A stretch of DNA of 64,000 nt from the NCBI GenBank assembly GCA_963841045.1, contig CAWJBD010000010.1, positions 144,282 to 208,281 on the forward strand, read 5' to 3'. Under the pieces are notes generated by a model. It did not search any database, was not told the origin of the DNA, and saw only the letters and a list, made by a program, of their open reading frames with translations. A program made the position numbers and the translations under genes. Below, piece after piece: positions 32,192-40,608 of this stretch (position 1 is the first letter of the stretch; each line of letters opens with the position of its first letter). The stretch comes from Aalborgiella sp963841045 (GTDB lineage Bacteria > Pseudomonadota > Gammaproteobacteria > Burkholderiales > Burkholderiaceae_C).

Positions 32192-32998
32192 TTATTGTTG
32201 TAAAGTCTGCACCGTCACCGATACATCCAACTGCTCGGTCAAACCGCCTTCGCGCACACCACGAACGGGACAAGCATCCAAGTAATCGCGCCCAATCGCC
32301 AAGCGGCAATGCGAATCGCTGGCGAAAATGGCATTGGTCACATCCACACTGATCCAATGTGTGTTCAACCACACATCCACCCACGCATGGCTGGCAGCGG
32401 CATGGCTGTTGCCAGGGTCTACATAGCCACTGACATAGCGGGCGCTGATACTCAAGCTGCGGCAAGCGGCAATCATGATGTGTGCATGGTCTTGGCATAC
32501 ACCGCTGCCTTGGGCAAACGATTCTTCAGCCGTGCTGGTGACATCGGTACTGCCGGTGACATAGCTCACATGGTTGCAAATGGCAGTGGCCAACTGCAAC
32601 ACGTCATCACCTGTATGCAACCCTTTGGGTAATGTTTTTGCTGCGATGGCTTTGATGGCATCCGAGCAACCTGTCAGCGGTGTGGGTACCATATAAGCGA
32701 GTACCGGCAACGATGTTTGTTTGTCATCGTCCGTGATGGTGCCTTGCTGCAAAGGCATCACATCCACAATGCCTTGCACCGTGATGTCCAAACTGGTGGG
32801 TGGTGTGTTCATCACATGGCTGTGGCTGATGTTGCCAAAAGCGTCGCTGAAAGCAGTTTGTTTGCCTGGTGTGGTGATACGCCATTCAACCGTGCGCTGA
32901 TGCGCCTCCAAGCGCGGAGTCAAGCGTAACAACTGAATCATGTGCTTGGGCGCTTGGTCGTACTGGTAATGTGTGTTGTGTTTGATGATCAGACGCAT
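32192..32998 (-). CDS. Transglutaminase-like protein of the Anbu cluster
   Basis: The 268-residue protein has an N-terminal beta domain (LIIKHNTHYQYDQAPKHMIQ) typical of bacterial transglutaminase-like N-terminal regions, then the papain-like core. Catalytic residues are visible: cysteine in GSGVCQDHAHIMIAACRSLS, histidine in AASHAWVDVWLN and aspartate in ISVDVTNAIFA. Related proteins cluster with Anbu, alpha-E and ATP-grasp genes, and a peptide-bond-forming or cleaving role is proposed. It is the last gene of a three-gene minus-strand set. Confidence 0.88.
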   Translation of the reverse strand: MRLIIKHNTHYQYDQAPKHMIQLLRLTPRLEAHQRTVEWRITTPGKQTAFSDAFGNISHSHVMNTPPTSLDITVQGIVDVMPLQQGTITDDDKQTSLPVLAYMVPTPLTGCSDAIKAIAAKTLPKGLHTGDDVLQLATAICNHVSYVTGSTDVTSTAEESFAQGSGVCQDHAHIMIAACRSLSISARYVSGYVDPGNSHAAASHAWVDVWLNTHWISVDVTNAIFASDSHCRLAIGRDYLDACPVRGVREGGLTEQLDVSVTVQTLQQ

Positions 32999-33045
32999 GG
33001 ATTCAATCTAAAAAGCTGTCGAGGTGTTTGAGTTAAGTCGTATTG

Positions 33046-34026
33046 TCATACTTCTAAAAAATCTTGGCTGATGCCTTTGCCAATGGCATTGATGCGGGCT
33101 AAAAACTGCGTTAAATACGCATGTAAGCCGTGTTCCAAAATATCGTCAATGTTGGCAAATTGAATTTGCGCTTGTAATAAACCCGCTGCGCGCAAAGTGT
33201 GTGCGCTGCGTTTGTTGGCCAGTTTGTTCAAGTGGTTGCACAGCGCATTCATGGCGGCCAAGAGCGAGCGCGGCATGTCGGCGCGCAAGATCAAAAGCTC
33301 TGCCACGCGCGCCGGTGTGATGGTGTCGCGGTAGGTTTTGCGGTAAATCTCAAAGCCCGACACGCTGCGCAAAATGGCAGCCCAGTGGTAGTACTCACCC
33401 TTGGCATCCCAGTCCAATAACTCAGCGGCTGCGCCTTCAAAAAACTTCACGTCGAGCAAGCGCGCCACGTTGTCGGCACGTTCCAGCGCGGTGCCCAAGG
33501 CCACAAAGCGATACGCATCGTCGCGCGGCATGGTGCCAGCCGTCACGCCGCGCGTCAAGTGAGCGCGGTGTTTCACCCAATCAAAAAACGCTGGCATGTC
33601 TTGCATCCACGCATCGTTTTCTAATCGTGCTTGCAGCTTGAGCCATGTCACGTTGATGGTTTCCCACAGCTCGGTGGTGATCGCACCGCGCACGGCGCGC
33701 GCATTTTCGCGCGCTGAATACAGTGCGCTGTAAATACTGGAGCTGTTGTTGGGGTCTGACACCATAAATCGCAGCACCGCATCGCTGATGTGTTCATTTT
33801 GTGATGTTGGTTTGGTTTTTGACTGGTTTTTTTGCGATTGTTCAAACGCAGGTACCAATTCCGAAATCAACAGCACCGCTTGCGCCGATTGGTTGCGCTG
33901 GCTTTCGCTGCGGCCACCGGCCAGCAAGCTGCTTTGCAAGTGAATGTCTAACATGCGGGCAGAGTTTTCAGCGCGCTCAATGTAGCGCGCCATCCAAAAT
34001 AAATGGTCGGCGGTGGAACTTAACAT
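33046..34026 (-). CDS. Alpha-E domain protein of the Anbu cluster
   Basis: The 326-residue all-helical protein opens MLSSTADHLFWMARYIERAE, the signature of the alpha-E family, with repeated arginine/glutamate positions (SARENARAVRGAITTELWET, ALERADNVARLLDVKFFEGA). The function is unknown; by context it works with the ATP-grasp ligase and the transglutaminase-like protein. The ATG at 34026 overlaps the TAA of the ATP-grasp gene (ATGTTAA), showing translational coupling. Longer frame extension upstream lies inside the neighbouring gene and is rejected. Confidence 0.88.
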   Translation of the reverse strand: MLSSTADHLFWMARYIERAENSARMLDIHLQSSLLAGGRSESQRNQSAQAVLLISELVPAFEQSQKNQSKTKPTSQNEHISDAVLRFMVSDPNNSSSIYSALYSARENARAVRGAITTELWETINVTWLKLQARLENDAWMQDMPAFFDWVKHRAHLTRGVTAGTMPRDDAYRFVALGTALERADNVARLLDVKFFEGAAAELLDWDAKGEYYHWAAILRSVSGFEIYRKTYRDTITPARVAELLILRADMPRSLLAAMNALCNHLNKLANKRSAHTLRAAGLLQAQIQFANIDDILEHGLHAYLTQFLARINAIGKGISQDFLEV

Positions 34027-35471
34027 GCTGCACCTCCTTCCTCGGCCTTGTATTGATTTTGAAGCACCCAGGTATCTTTGGTGCCACCACCTTGTGATGA
34101 ATTCACCACCAACGAACCTTCTTCCAGCGCCACACGGCACAAACCACCGGGCACCAGTTTGGTTTCTTTGCCGCTCAAAACATAGGGTCGCAAATCGATG
34201 TGGCGTGGTGCAATGCCGCTTTCCACATAGGTTGGGCAAGTGGACAGTGCCAAAGTAGGCTGCGCAATATAGCCATCGGGTTTGGCCAGCACACGCGCTT
34301 TGAAATCTTCAATTTGTTTGGTCGTGGACGCCGGCCCCACCAACATGCCGTAGCCACCCGCACCGTGCACTTCTTTCACCACCAGTTGCGCCATATTGGC
34401 CAGCACGTAGCTCAAATCTTGCGGCTTGCGGCATTGGTAGGTGGGCACGTTGTTCAAAATTGGTTCTTCATTCAGGTAAAACTTAATCACTTCAGGAATG
34501 AAAGGGTAGGTCGATTTATCGTCTGCCACACCTGTGCCCACTGCATTGGCCAAGCTCACACGCCCAGCGCGGTAGACCGACATCAAACCTGGAATGCCAA
34601 TGCCCGAATCAGAGCGGAACACCAGCGGGTCTAAAAAGTCATCGTCAATGCGGCGGTAAATCACGTCCACGCGTTGTGGGCCTTGGGTGGTGCGCATGTA
34701 GACCAAACCATCGTCCACAAACATGTCTTTGCCTTCGACCAATTCCACACCCATTTGCTGCGCCAAAAATGCGTGCTCAAAATAGGCCGAGTTGTACATG
34801 CCCGGTGTCATCACCACCACATTGGGTTCGTCCACACCCACAGGTGCGCTGGCACGCAGGGTTTCTAACAGCAAATCAGGGTAGTGCTCAATCGGTGCAA
34901 TCGGCATGGTGCTGAAGGCTTCGGGGAACAGTCGCATCATCATCTTGCGGTCTTCCAGCATGTATGACACGCCAGACGGCACGCGCAAATTGTCTTCCAG
35001 CACGTAAAACTCGCCTTGACCCGCGCGCACGATGTCCACACCTGAAATGTGGCAGTAATTGTTGTTCACCAAATCAATGCCCTGCATGTGCGGACGGTAT
35101 TGGGCATTCAGGTAAATTTGTTCAGCCGGCACCACACCCGCTTTCACAATGTGCTGATCATGGTAAATGTCGTGCAAAAACAAGTTCATGGCCTGCACGC
35201 GTTGAATCAAACCTTTTTGCAGTGTGGCCCATTCGGTCGATGGAATGATGCGTGGTATCAAGTCAAACGGTATCAGTCGCTCGGTACCAGCATCGTCACC
35301 ATATACCGCAAAAGTGATACCCACCTGCCGAAACGCCGCATCGGCTTGCGCCCGTTTGACATCCATGGCGGCAGGGGAATAACCTTTCACCCAATTTTGG
35401 TACGCACCATAATGCGCCAGTGCAGATTGCTTTTTGGCATCTAAGCCATACATCTCGTCGTAAAAAACCAT
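34020..35471 (-). CDS. Circularly permuted ATP-grasp protein of the Anbu cluster
   Basis: A 483-residue protein of the circularly permuted ATP-grasp type 2 family, predicted to form peptide-like bonds using ATP. Typical segments are RLIPFDLIPRIIPSTEWATL, GQGEFYVLEDNLRVPSGVSY, VDVIYRRIDDDFLDPLVFR, VVKEVHGAGGYGMLVGP and HIDLRPYVLSG with VVNSSQGGGTKDTWVL. AGAGGA six bases before the ATG at 35471 fixes the start (MVFYDEMYGLDAKK); an upstream in-frame extension to 35504 is less likely. It is the first of three coupled genes. Confidence 0.9.
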   Translation of the reverse strand: MVFYDEMYGLDAKKQSALAHYGAYQNWVKGYSPAAMDVKRAQADAAFRQVGITFAVYGDDAGTERLIPFDLIPRIIPSTEWATLQKGLIQRVQAMNLFLHDIYHDQHIVKAGVVPAEQIYLNAQYRPHMQGIDLVNNNYCHISGVDIVRAGQGEFYVLEDNLRVPSGVSYMLEDRKMMMRLFPEAFSTMPIAPIEHYPDLLLETLRASAPVGVDEPNVVVMTPGMYNSAYFEHAFLAQQMGVELVEGKDMFVDDGLVYMRTTQGPQRVDVIYRRIDDDFLDPLVFRSDSGIGIPGLMSVYRAGRVSLANAVGTGVADDKSTYPFIPEVIKFYLNEEPILNNVPTYQCRKPQDLSYVLANMAQLVVKEVHGAGGYGMLVGPASTTKQIEDFKARVLAKPDGYIAQPTLALSTCPTYVESGIAPRHIDLRPYVLSGKETKLVPGGLCRVALEEGSLVVNSSQGGGTKDTWVLQNQYKAEEGGAAC

Positions 35472-35528
35472 AGCTTCCTCTTGCAAAGTTAATCTCATTA
35501 TCACTCAAAGAATGACAAGCAAGATATG

Positions 35529-35559
35529 CGCCAATTTAGTGCATAAACCTAATTTGGCG
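35529..35559. promoter_or_regulatory. Inverted repeat between the ATP-grasp gene and ubiA
   Basis: CGCCAATTTAG and CTAATTTGGCG are reverse complements with one mismatch, separated by nine bases. The dyad lies in the divergent promoter region (58 bases from the ATP-grasp ATG, 38 from the ubiA ATG), where a dimeric regulator could act on both units. No regulator gene sits beside it. Confidence 0.4.
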
Positions 35560-35596
35560 ACATTTTTTGCATCCAGAGTGTCGATAAAATGGGCAC

Positions 35597-36487
35597 ATGT
35601 CCCAAAATGTTGCCCCGCATAAAAGTCCATTCGCTCACAAATTGGGCTTGTACTTGGATTTGATCCGCTGGGACAGACCTGCTGGATGGTTGTTGTTGTT
35701 ATGGCCCACTTTGAGTGCACTGTGGATGGCGGCGGGCGGTTTTCCAGGTTGGCATTTGCTGGCGGTGTTTGTGCTGGGTACGATTGTGATGCGCAGTGCG
35801 GGCTGTTGCGTCAACGACGTGGCAGACAAAGACTTTGACAAACATGTGAAGCGCACGGCGGTGCGACCTGTCACACGCGGTGCGGTCAGCAGCAAAGAGG
35901 CTTTGATATTGGGTGCGGTGCTGGCGCTGGTGGCGTTTGCCATGGTGCTCACCACCAACCGCAACACGGTGCTGTGGTCCTTCGTGGCGCTGGCCATTGC
36001 ATTGATTTACCCTTTCACCAAACGCTTTTTCTCCATGCCGCAAGCGGTGCTGGGCGTGGCGTTCAGCTTTGGCATCCCCATGGCGTTCAGCGCCGCGCAG
36101 GGTGCTGTGCCCGTGGCGGCGTGGTTGTTGCTGTTGGCCAATTTGTTTTGGGTGCTGGCGTACGACACCACCTACGCCATGGTGGACAGAGACGATGATT
36201 TGAAAATCGGCATCCAAACATCCGCCATCACCATGGGCCGGTTTGATGTGCTGATTATCAGCCTGTGTTACCTGTTTTATATAAGTTTTATGGCTGTAGC
36301 CGGCGTATTATATGCCTACAGTGCTATTTATTTTGTAGCATTGGCAGTAGCCGCAGTATTGGCACTGTGGTTCATCGCACTCATCCGCGAACGCAAACGC
36401 GAAGACTGCTTCAAAGCCTTTCGCTTGAACCACTGGCTGGGGTTTACCGTGTTTGCTGGGGTGGCGTTGAATTTTGTGATGAAATAA
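35597..36487 (+). CDS. ubiA: 4-hydroxybenzoate octaprenyltransferase with a repeat-derived helix
   Basis: UbiA prenylates 4-hydroxybenzoate in ubiquinone synthesis. The 296-residue membrane protein has the two aspartate-rich motifs, GCCVNDVADKDFDKHVKRTA and YDTTYAMVDRDDDLKIGIQT, and RWDRPAGWLLLLWPTLSAL. Residues about 226-249 (SFMAVAGVLYAYSAIYFVAL) in the C-terminal membrane region are encoded by a full copy of the dispersed 65-bp element in reverse orientation. The overall length is close to E. coli UbiA, so the element seems to have replaced rather than lengthened this part. Confidence 0.94.
   Translation: MSQNVAPHKSPFAHKLGLYLDLIRWDRPAGWLLLLWPTLSALWMAAGGFPGWHLLAVFVLGTIVMRSAGCCVNDVADKDFDKHVKRTAVRPVTRGAVSSKEALILGAVLALVAFAMVLTTNRNTVLWSFVALAIALIYPFTKRFFSMPQAVLGVAFSFGIPMAFSAAQGAVPVAAWLLLLANLFWVLAYDTTYAMVDRDDDLKIGIQTSAITMGRFDVLIISLCYLFYISFMAVAGVLYAYSAIYFVALAVAAVLALWFIALIRERKREDCFKAFRLNHWLGFTVFAGVALNFVMK
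36274..36342 (-). repeat. Dispersed 65-bp element inside ubiA
   Basis: On the minus strand it reads TGCTACAAAATAAATAGCAC, TGTAGGCATATAATACGCCG and GCTACAGCCATAAAACTTAT, then ATAAAA. The consensus stop codon in the ubiA frame (TAA) is TAC here. It shares GGCATA with the coaBC copy in place of GGCAAT. Confidence 0.85.
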
Positions 36488-36507
36488 AAATAAACAAAGG
36501 AACTAAC

Positions 36508-37566
36508 ATGAATAAATCTTTACGCTTATCTGAAGCATGGTTTCGCCGTGGATTGTGGCTTGTAGCGTTGGTGTTTGCTGGTTTCTTGATCGGACTGGGT
36601 GGAACCATCGTTGATGATCTGCCAAAGGTAGAGAAAAAACTGGAACTCAGCGATTTCATGGATAAGACTGCCAGTGATACCCTGCGCAACAATATCAAAG
36701 TATTAGACAAAGCGATAAGTGATGCGAATCATGCGCTGGAACAATCGGAGTTCAATTTAAAGGTGACTCGTGCCGAAAATGAGGCAGCACGTGAGACTTT
36801 TGCAAATTGGTTAGCCACTCGACGTGTGACACAACAAGCCGATCAAGATGCGGAATTGATTTCACGTACCAAAGCATTGGATGAATTGAAAGCAAAAGAA
36901 CGTGCTGTTGGAGCTGCGGTTGAGGAACAGCAGCAAAAAATAATGAACACGCGTCAATCCACAGAACGCATTAGGGCCACGCTGAATGAGCAAGAAATTG
37001 TGGCTCAAAAAAAGCTGGACAGTGAATCACGTCGTTTGGAATTGCGCGTCTTTTTGTACCGATTGGCATTGACCTTGCCCTTACTGGTTTTGGCGGGCTG
37101 GCTATTTGTAAAAAAACGCAAAAGCACTTATTGGCCATTTGTTTGGGGCTTTATTTTCTTTGCCTTGTTCGCGTTTTTCGTTGAATTGGTTCCGTATTTA
37201 CCCAGCTATGGTGGATATGTACGTTATGTTGTTGGCATCGTCATGACTGTGCTAATAGGGCGGCAAGCCATCATTTCATTGAACAGCTACTTGGAGAAAC
37301 AGAAACTGGCCGAACAATTGCCTGACGTTCAGCGTCGTGAAGAACTCAGCTATGACACGGCTTTAACACGTTTGTCAAAAGCGGTTTGCCCAGGTTGCGA
37401 ACGCTCAGTTGATTTGAAAAACACTGAAATTGATTTTTGTCCACATTGTGGGATAAGTTTGTTTGATCATTGCCAGTCTTGCACAGCTCGCAAGAGTGCT
37501 TTTGCCAAGTTTTGCCATGCTTGTGGTGAAAGTGCTAGCAAGCTCTCCAAACCGTCCCAGGCTTAA
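36508..37566 (+). CDS. Membrane protein with coiled coil and C-terminal double zinc ribbon
   Basis: A 352-residue protein: one N-terminal membrane helix (about residues 13-34), a long coiled coil (about 45-170, rich in E, K, Q, A), three or four membrane helices (about 178-260) and a soluble tail with paired CxxC knuckles: AVCPGCERS, DFCPHCGIS, HCQSCTAR and FCHACGES. Such zinc ribbons usually mediate protein or nucleic-acid contacts. I do not know the family's function. AAAGGA eight bases before the ATG supports the start. It follows ubiA by 20 bases. Confidence 0.75.
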   Translation: MNKSLRLSEAWFRRGLWLVALVFAGFLIGLGGTIVDDLPKVEKKLELSDFMDKTASDTLRNNIKVLDKAISDANHALEQSEFNLKVTRAENEAARETFANWLATRRVTQQADQDAELISRTKALDELKAKERAVGAAVEEQQQKIMNTRQSTERIRATLNEQEIVAQKKLDSESRRLELRVFLYRLALTLPLLVLAGWLFVKKRKSTYWPFVWGFIFFALFAFFVELVPYLPSYGGYVRYVVGIVMTVLIGRQAIISLNSYLEKQKLAEQLPDVQRREELSYDTALTRLSKAVCPGCERSVDLKNTEIDFCPHCGISLFDHCQSCTARKSAFAKFCHACGESASKLSKPSQA

Positions 37567-37577
37567 AATCGCCCAAT

Positions 37578-38400
37578 TCACCGCCCGAATTCATCACCCA
37601 ACTCTTTGGCGCGCTGTTCAGCCGCCAGCATCGCCTGCACATATTTCTGTGCCACTTCATTGCTTTGCATGGAGGTGATGGCGGCATAAGTCGTGCCGCC
37701 TTTGGATGTGACGCGTTGGCGCAGCACTTCCAGCGATTCATCAGACCGCTCGGCCAATTCCGTCGCGCCGCTGAAAGTGGCAATCGCCAGTTGGCGTCCC
37801 TCGTCGGCACTCAATCCCATTTCCACGGCAGCTTCGGTCATCGCTTCTAAAAAGTAAAACACATACGCTGGGCCAGAGCCTGATATGGCCGTCACCGCAT
37901 CCAGTTTGCTCTCAGTGTCCAGCCAAACATACTGCCCCATGTTGGCCACCACCTGCTCTACATCGGCTTTGTCGGCAGCAGTCACTGCAGGGCGCGCAAA
38001 CAAGCCAGTGATGCCCTTGCCAATCAGCGCCGGCGTGTTGGGCATGGCACGCACAATGCGCTCTGTTCCCAGCCACAGCGCACATGCTGTTTGTTGGAAT
38101 ACCGGCAGCCACGCTGAAGTGCAGGGCGCTGGCTTTGAAGGCGTTGGCGTTCTTTGCGGCAAGGGCAGCGTCCTTGAACGTCTGCGGCTTCACCGCCCAA
38201 ATCACAATGTCCGCAACATTGAATGCGGAGCTGATAGCCTCATGCGCCACCACCCCAAAATCCGCCAGCAATTTCTCCCGCGCCGCCGCAAACGGCTCCG
38301 CCACCAAAATAGAAGACGGCTTCACCCCTTGCTGAATCAGCCCCCCAATCATGGCAGAAGCCATGTTCCCGCCGCCTATGAATGCGATTGTTTTGTTCAT
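37578..38400 (-). CDS. proC: Pyrroline-5-carboxylate reductase (frameshifted)
   Basis: ProC reduces pyrroline-5-carboxylate to proline with NAD(P)H. The N-terminal part has the dinucleotide-binding start TIAFIGGGNMASAMIGGLIQ and VWAVKPQTFKD; the C-terminal part has RAMPNTPALIGKGITGLFA, the signature DAVTAISGSGPAYVFYFLEA and VTSKGGTTYAAI. An extra base near 38088 moves the reading from one frame to the other; the span is one base over 274 codons, as this predicts. The gene is otherwise complete. Confidence 0.92.
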
Positions 38401-38979
38401 GTTTGAAAATATTAAACGATTTAATTTTTTCTTTATATATCTTGCGAGTTCTGAACTGCCTATTGCTAATTTTGATTGCTGATCAGGGTTACCGCAATCG
38501 CGCACAGCTCGCATTTTTGCGTATGGAGTTTTCAAAAGGCGTCCACACCAGAATAGATTATTTGCAATTTACCTTTTGAGCATTCGCAAATTTCATATTT
38601 TTGCTGGAGTAACTGACAGGTCGTGTCACCAAATGGTTTGTGCTCTACTGGACTGCAACAATTGATTTGCTCATCATTGCTGAATTTGAGAGGTCAGCAA
38701 TCCACGGAACAAAAGTTAGCGCAGAGGTAACATTGCTCGAATCCTTCATTGACAATGATGACGCGATAGCGGCGCAGACTTGTTCGATTGCATATCCCAT
38801 GAACCGACCCGATAAAACTGTATCAACATTTGCTGCAATTGCTCGAGAATTTGGTGAAATAGCTGGCGATGCGACCACTGTAGAAACCGATTATCGCGAG
38901 TAGGAAAAAGTTTCAGTATTGTGCTATATGTTCATCATTCAATCGTATCTGATTTGAAAACATTCATAAAATAAATCGC
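38401..38979. other. Long intergenic region between proC and glpK
   Basis: There is no convincing gene in 580 bases. A plus-strand frame at 38640-38903 (87 codons, ending FAAIAREFGEIAGDATTVET) has no ribosome-binding site and no recognised similarity; an overlapping minus-strand frame is equally open. The region is AT-rich, and fragments such as ATTAAACGATTTAATTTTT (38410-38428) look promoter-like for proC. It may hold decayed coding sequence. Confidence 0.4.
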
Positions 38980-39038
38980 ATAGCTATAAATATAATAGCA
39001 CACTAGGCAATAAACACGCCGCACAGAGGCCAATTTCA
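38980..39038 (+). repeat. Dispersed 65-bp element, copy 7
   Basis: TAGCTATAAATATAATAGCA, CACTAGGCAATAAACACGCC and GCACAGAGGCCAATTTCA. Its end overlaps the stop codon region of glpK on the minus strand; the usual TATAAAA terminus is absent, as if cut off by the gene end. Confidence 0.85.
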
Positions 39039-40526
39039 TGCTCTAGCTTGCCTAACCGCATGCTCCCATTCCTTCATGCGCTCTGCCGCATCGGCACGCG
39101 ACAGCGTAGGGGTGAAGGTGCGGTTGGCTTGCCATTGTTGGCTTAATGCGGCTTTGTTGGCGAACACACCGACTGCCAAACCTGTCAGATAAGCTGCACC
39201 CAAGGCGGTGGTCTCAAGCATGGCGGGGCGGATGACGGGGATGCCCAAGAGGTCTGCTTGGAATTGCATCAGCATGTCGTTGGCACTCGCGCCACCATCC
39301 ACGCGCAACTCGCTCACCGGTGCTGCGCCAGCAGCTTCGGCATCGCGGCTCATGGCCAAGAGCAGGGCGGCGCTTTGGTAGGCAATGCTTTCTAACGCGG
39401 CGCGTGCTATGTGCGCCATGGTGCTGCCGCGCGTGAGGCCCGTGATGGTGCCGCGCGCATTGGCATCCCAATACGGTGCGCCAAGGCCTGTGAAGGCGGG
39501 CACCATCATCACACCACCTGCATCCGGCACGCTTTGCGCCAATTGTTGCACCTCGCCACTGCTTTGTATGGCATGCAAGCCATCGCGCAACCATTGCACC
39601 ACCGCACCGCCTATGAACACGCTGCCCTCTATCGCAAACTCTGGCGTGGAAGTGGTTTGCGCCGCGCTGGTGGTGAGCAAGCCGTTTTGCGATGTTTGAA
39701 ACTGTGTGCCTGTGTGCATCAACATGAAGCAACCCGTGCCATAGGTGTTTTTGGCCATGCCAGGGGTGAAGCAGGCTTGCCCAAAGAGTGCGCTTTGCTG
39801 GTCGCCCGCCACACCGCCAATGGGGATACCAGTGCCAAACAAATCAGCCGCGGTGTTGCCAAACAAACTGCTGGATGGCAAGACCTTTGGCAGCATTTCA
39901 CGCGGAATGTCCAATGCTTTAAGAGTTCATCGTCCCAATCGTTGCTGTGCACATTAAAGAGCATGGTGCGCGATGCGTTGCTGACATCGGTGGCGTGTAC
40001 TTGGCCGCCAGTGAGCTTCCAGACCAGCCAGCAGTCAATCGTGCCAAAGGCCAATTCACCGCGCTTTGCTTGCTCTCGCGCTTGTGGCACATTGGTCCAA
40101 AATCCATTTCAACTTCGTGCCTGAAAAATACGCATCAATGCGCAAGCCAGTTTTTTGTTGAATGGTTTGCTCTAAGCCACGTTCGCGCAACTGGGCGCAA
40201 ATCGGCTCGGTGCGGCGGCACTGCCACACGATGGCGTGGTAGATGGGTTCACCCGTTTTTTTGTTCCATACCACGGTGGTTTCGCGCTGGTTGGTGATGC
40301 CGATGCCTGAGATATCGCTGGCTTTCAAACCCGCTTTGACAATGGACTCTTTAGCGGTGGCGAGTTGGTCTTGCCAAATGGTGGTGGCGTTGTGCTCCAC
40401 CCAGCCGGGTTGCGGAAAAATCTGCGGCAATTCGCGCTGTGCCAGGCTGACAATGCGGCCGGTTTCGTCAAACACAATGCTGCGGGAGCTGGAAGTGCCT
40501 TGGTCAAGTGCAAGAAGGTAGCGCAT
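39036..40526 (-). CDS. glpK: Glycerol kinase (two compensating frameshifts)
   Basis: GlpK phosphorylates glycerol to glycerol 3-phosphate. The 496-codon span matches the family exactly. Visible motifs: LLALDQGTSSSRSIVFDETG, GWVEHNATTIW, GIGITNQRETTVVWNKKTGE, GTKLKWILDQ, GTIDCWLVWKLTGG, SNASRTMLFN, GDQQSALFGQACFTPGMAKN and GGLTRG-like TGLTRGSTMAHIARAALESI. An extra base near 40103 and a missing base near 39924 throw about 60 central codons out of frame, after which the frame returns. Both are probably sequence errors. It diverges from glpD over an 82-base promoter region. Confidence 0.93.
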
Positions 40527-40608
40527 GATGTATCCTGAAGTGTCTTGAAAATCCAGATTAAGCTGATCTCACCAAAAAGTTTTCTATAAACTGATAATAA
40601 TCGCATCC
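40527..40608. promoter_or_regulatory. Divergent glpK/glpD promoter region
   Basis: The 82-base gap between two divergent glycerol genes must hold both promoters. TATAAA (40586-40591) and GATAAT (40595-40600) are candidate -10 boxes for glpD. I see no clear GlpR-type operator. Confidence 0.4.

Noticed and set aside
38022..38052. GCCGGCGTGTTGGGC within proC as an element copy
   Set aside because: The match is limited to the GCCGGCGT octamer and the sequence encodes conserved ProC residues (NTPALIGKG).
38640..38903. An 87-codon open frame between proC and glpK
   Set aside because: There is no ribosome-binding site or recognisable similarity, and an equally open frame lies on the other strand.
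39036..40526. Programmed ribosomal frameshifting to explain breaks in glpK, eno or proC
   Set aside because: The break sites lack slippery heptamers with downstream structures, and such control is not known for these genes; sequence error is simpler.
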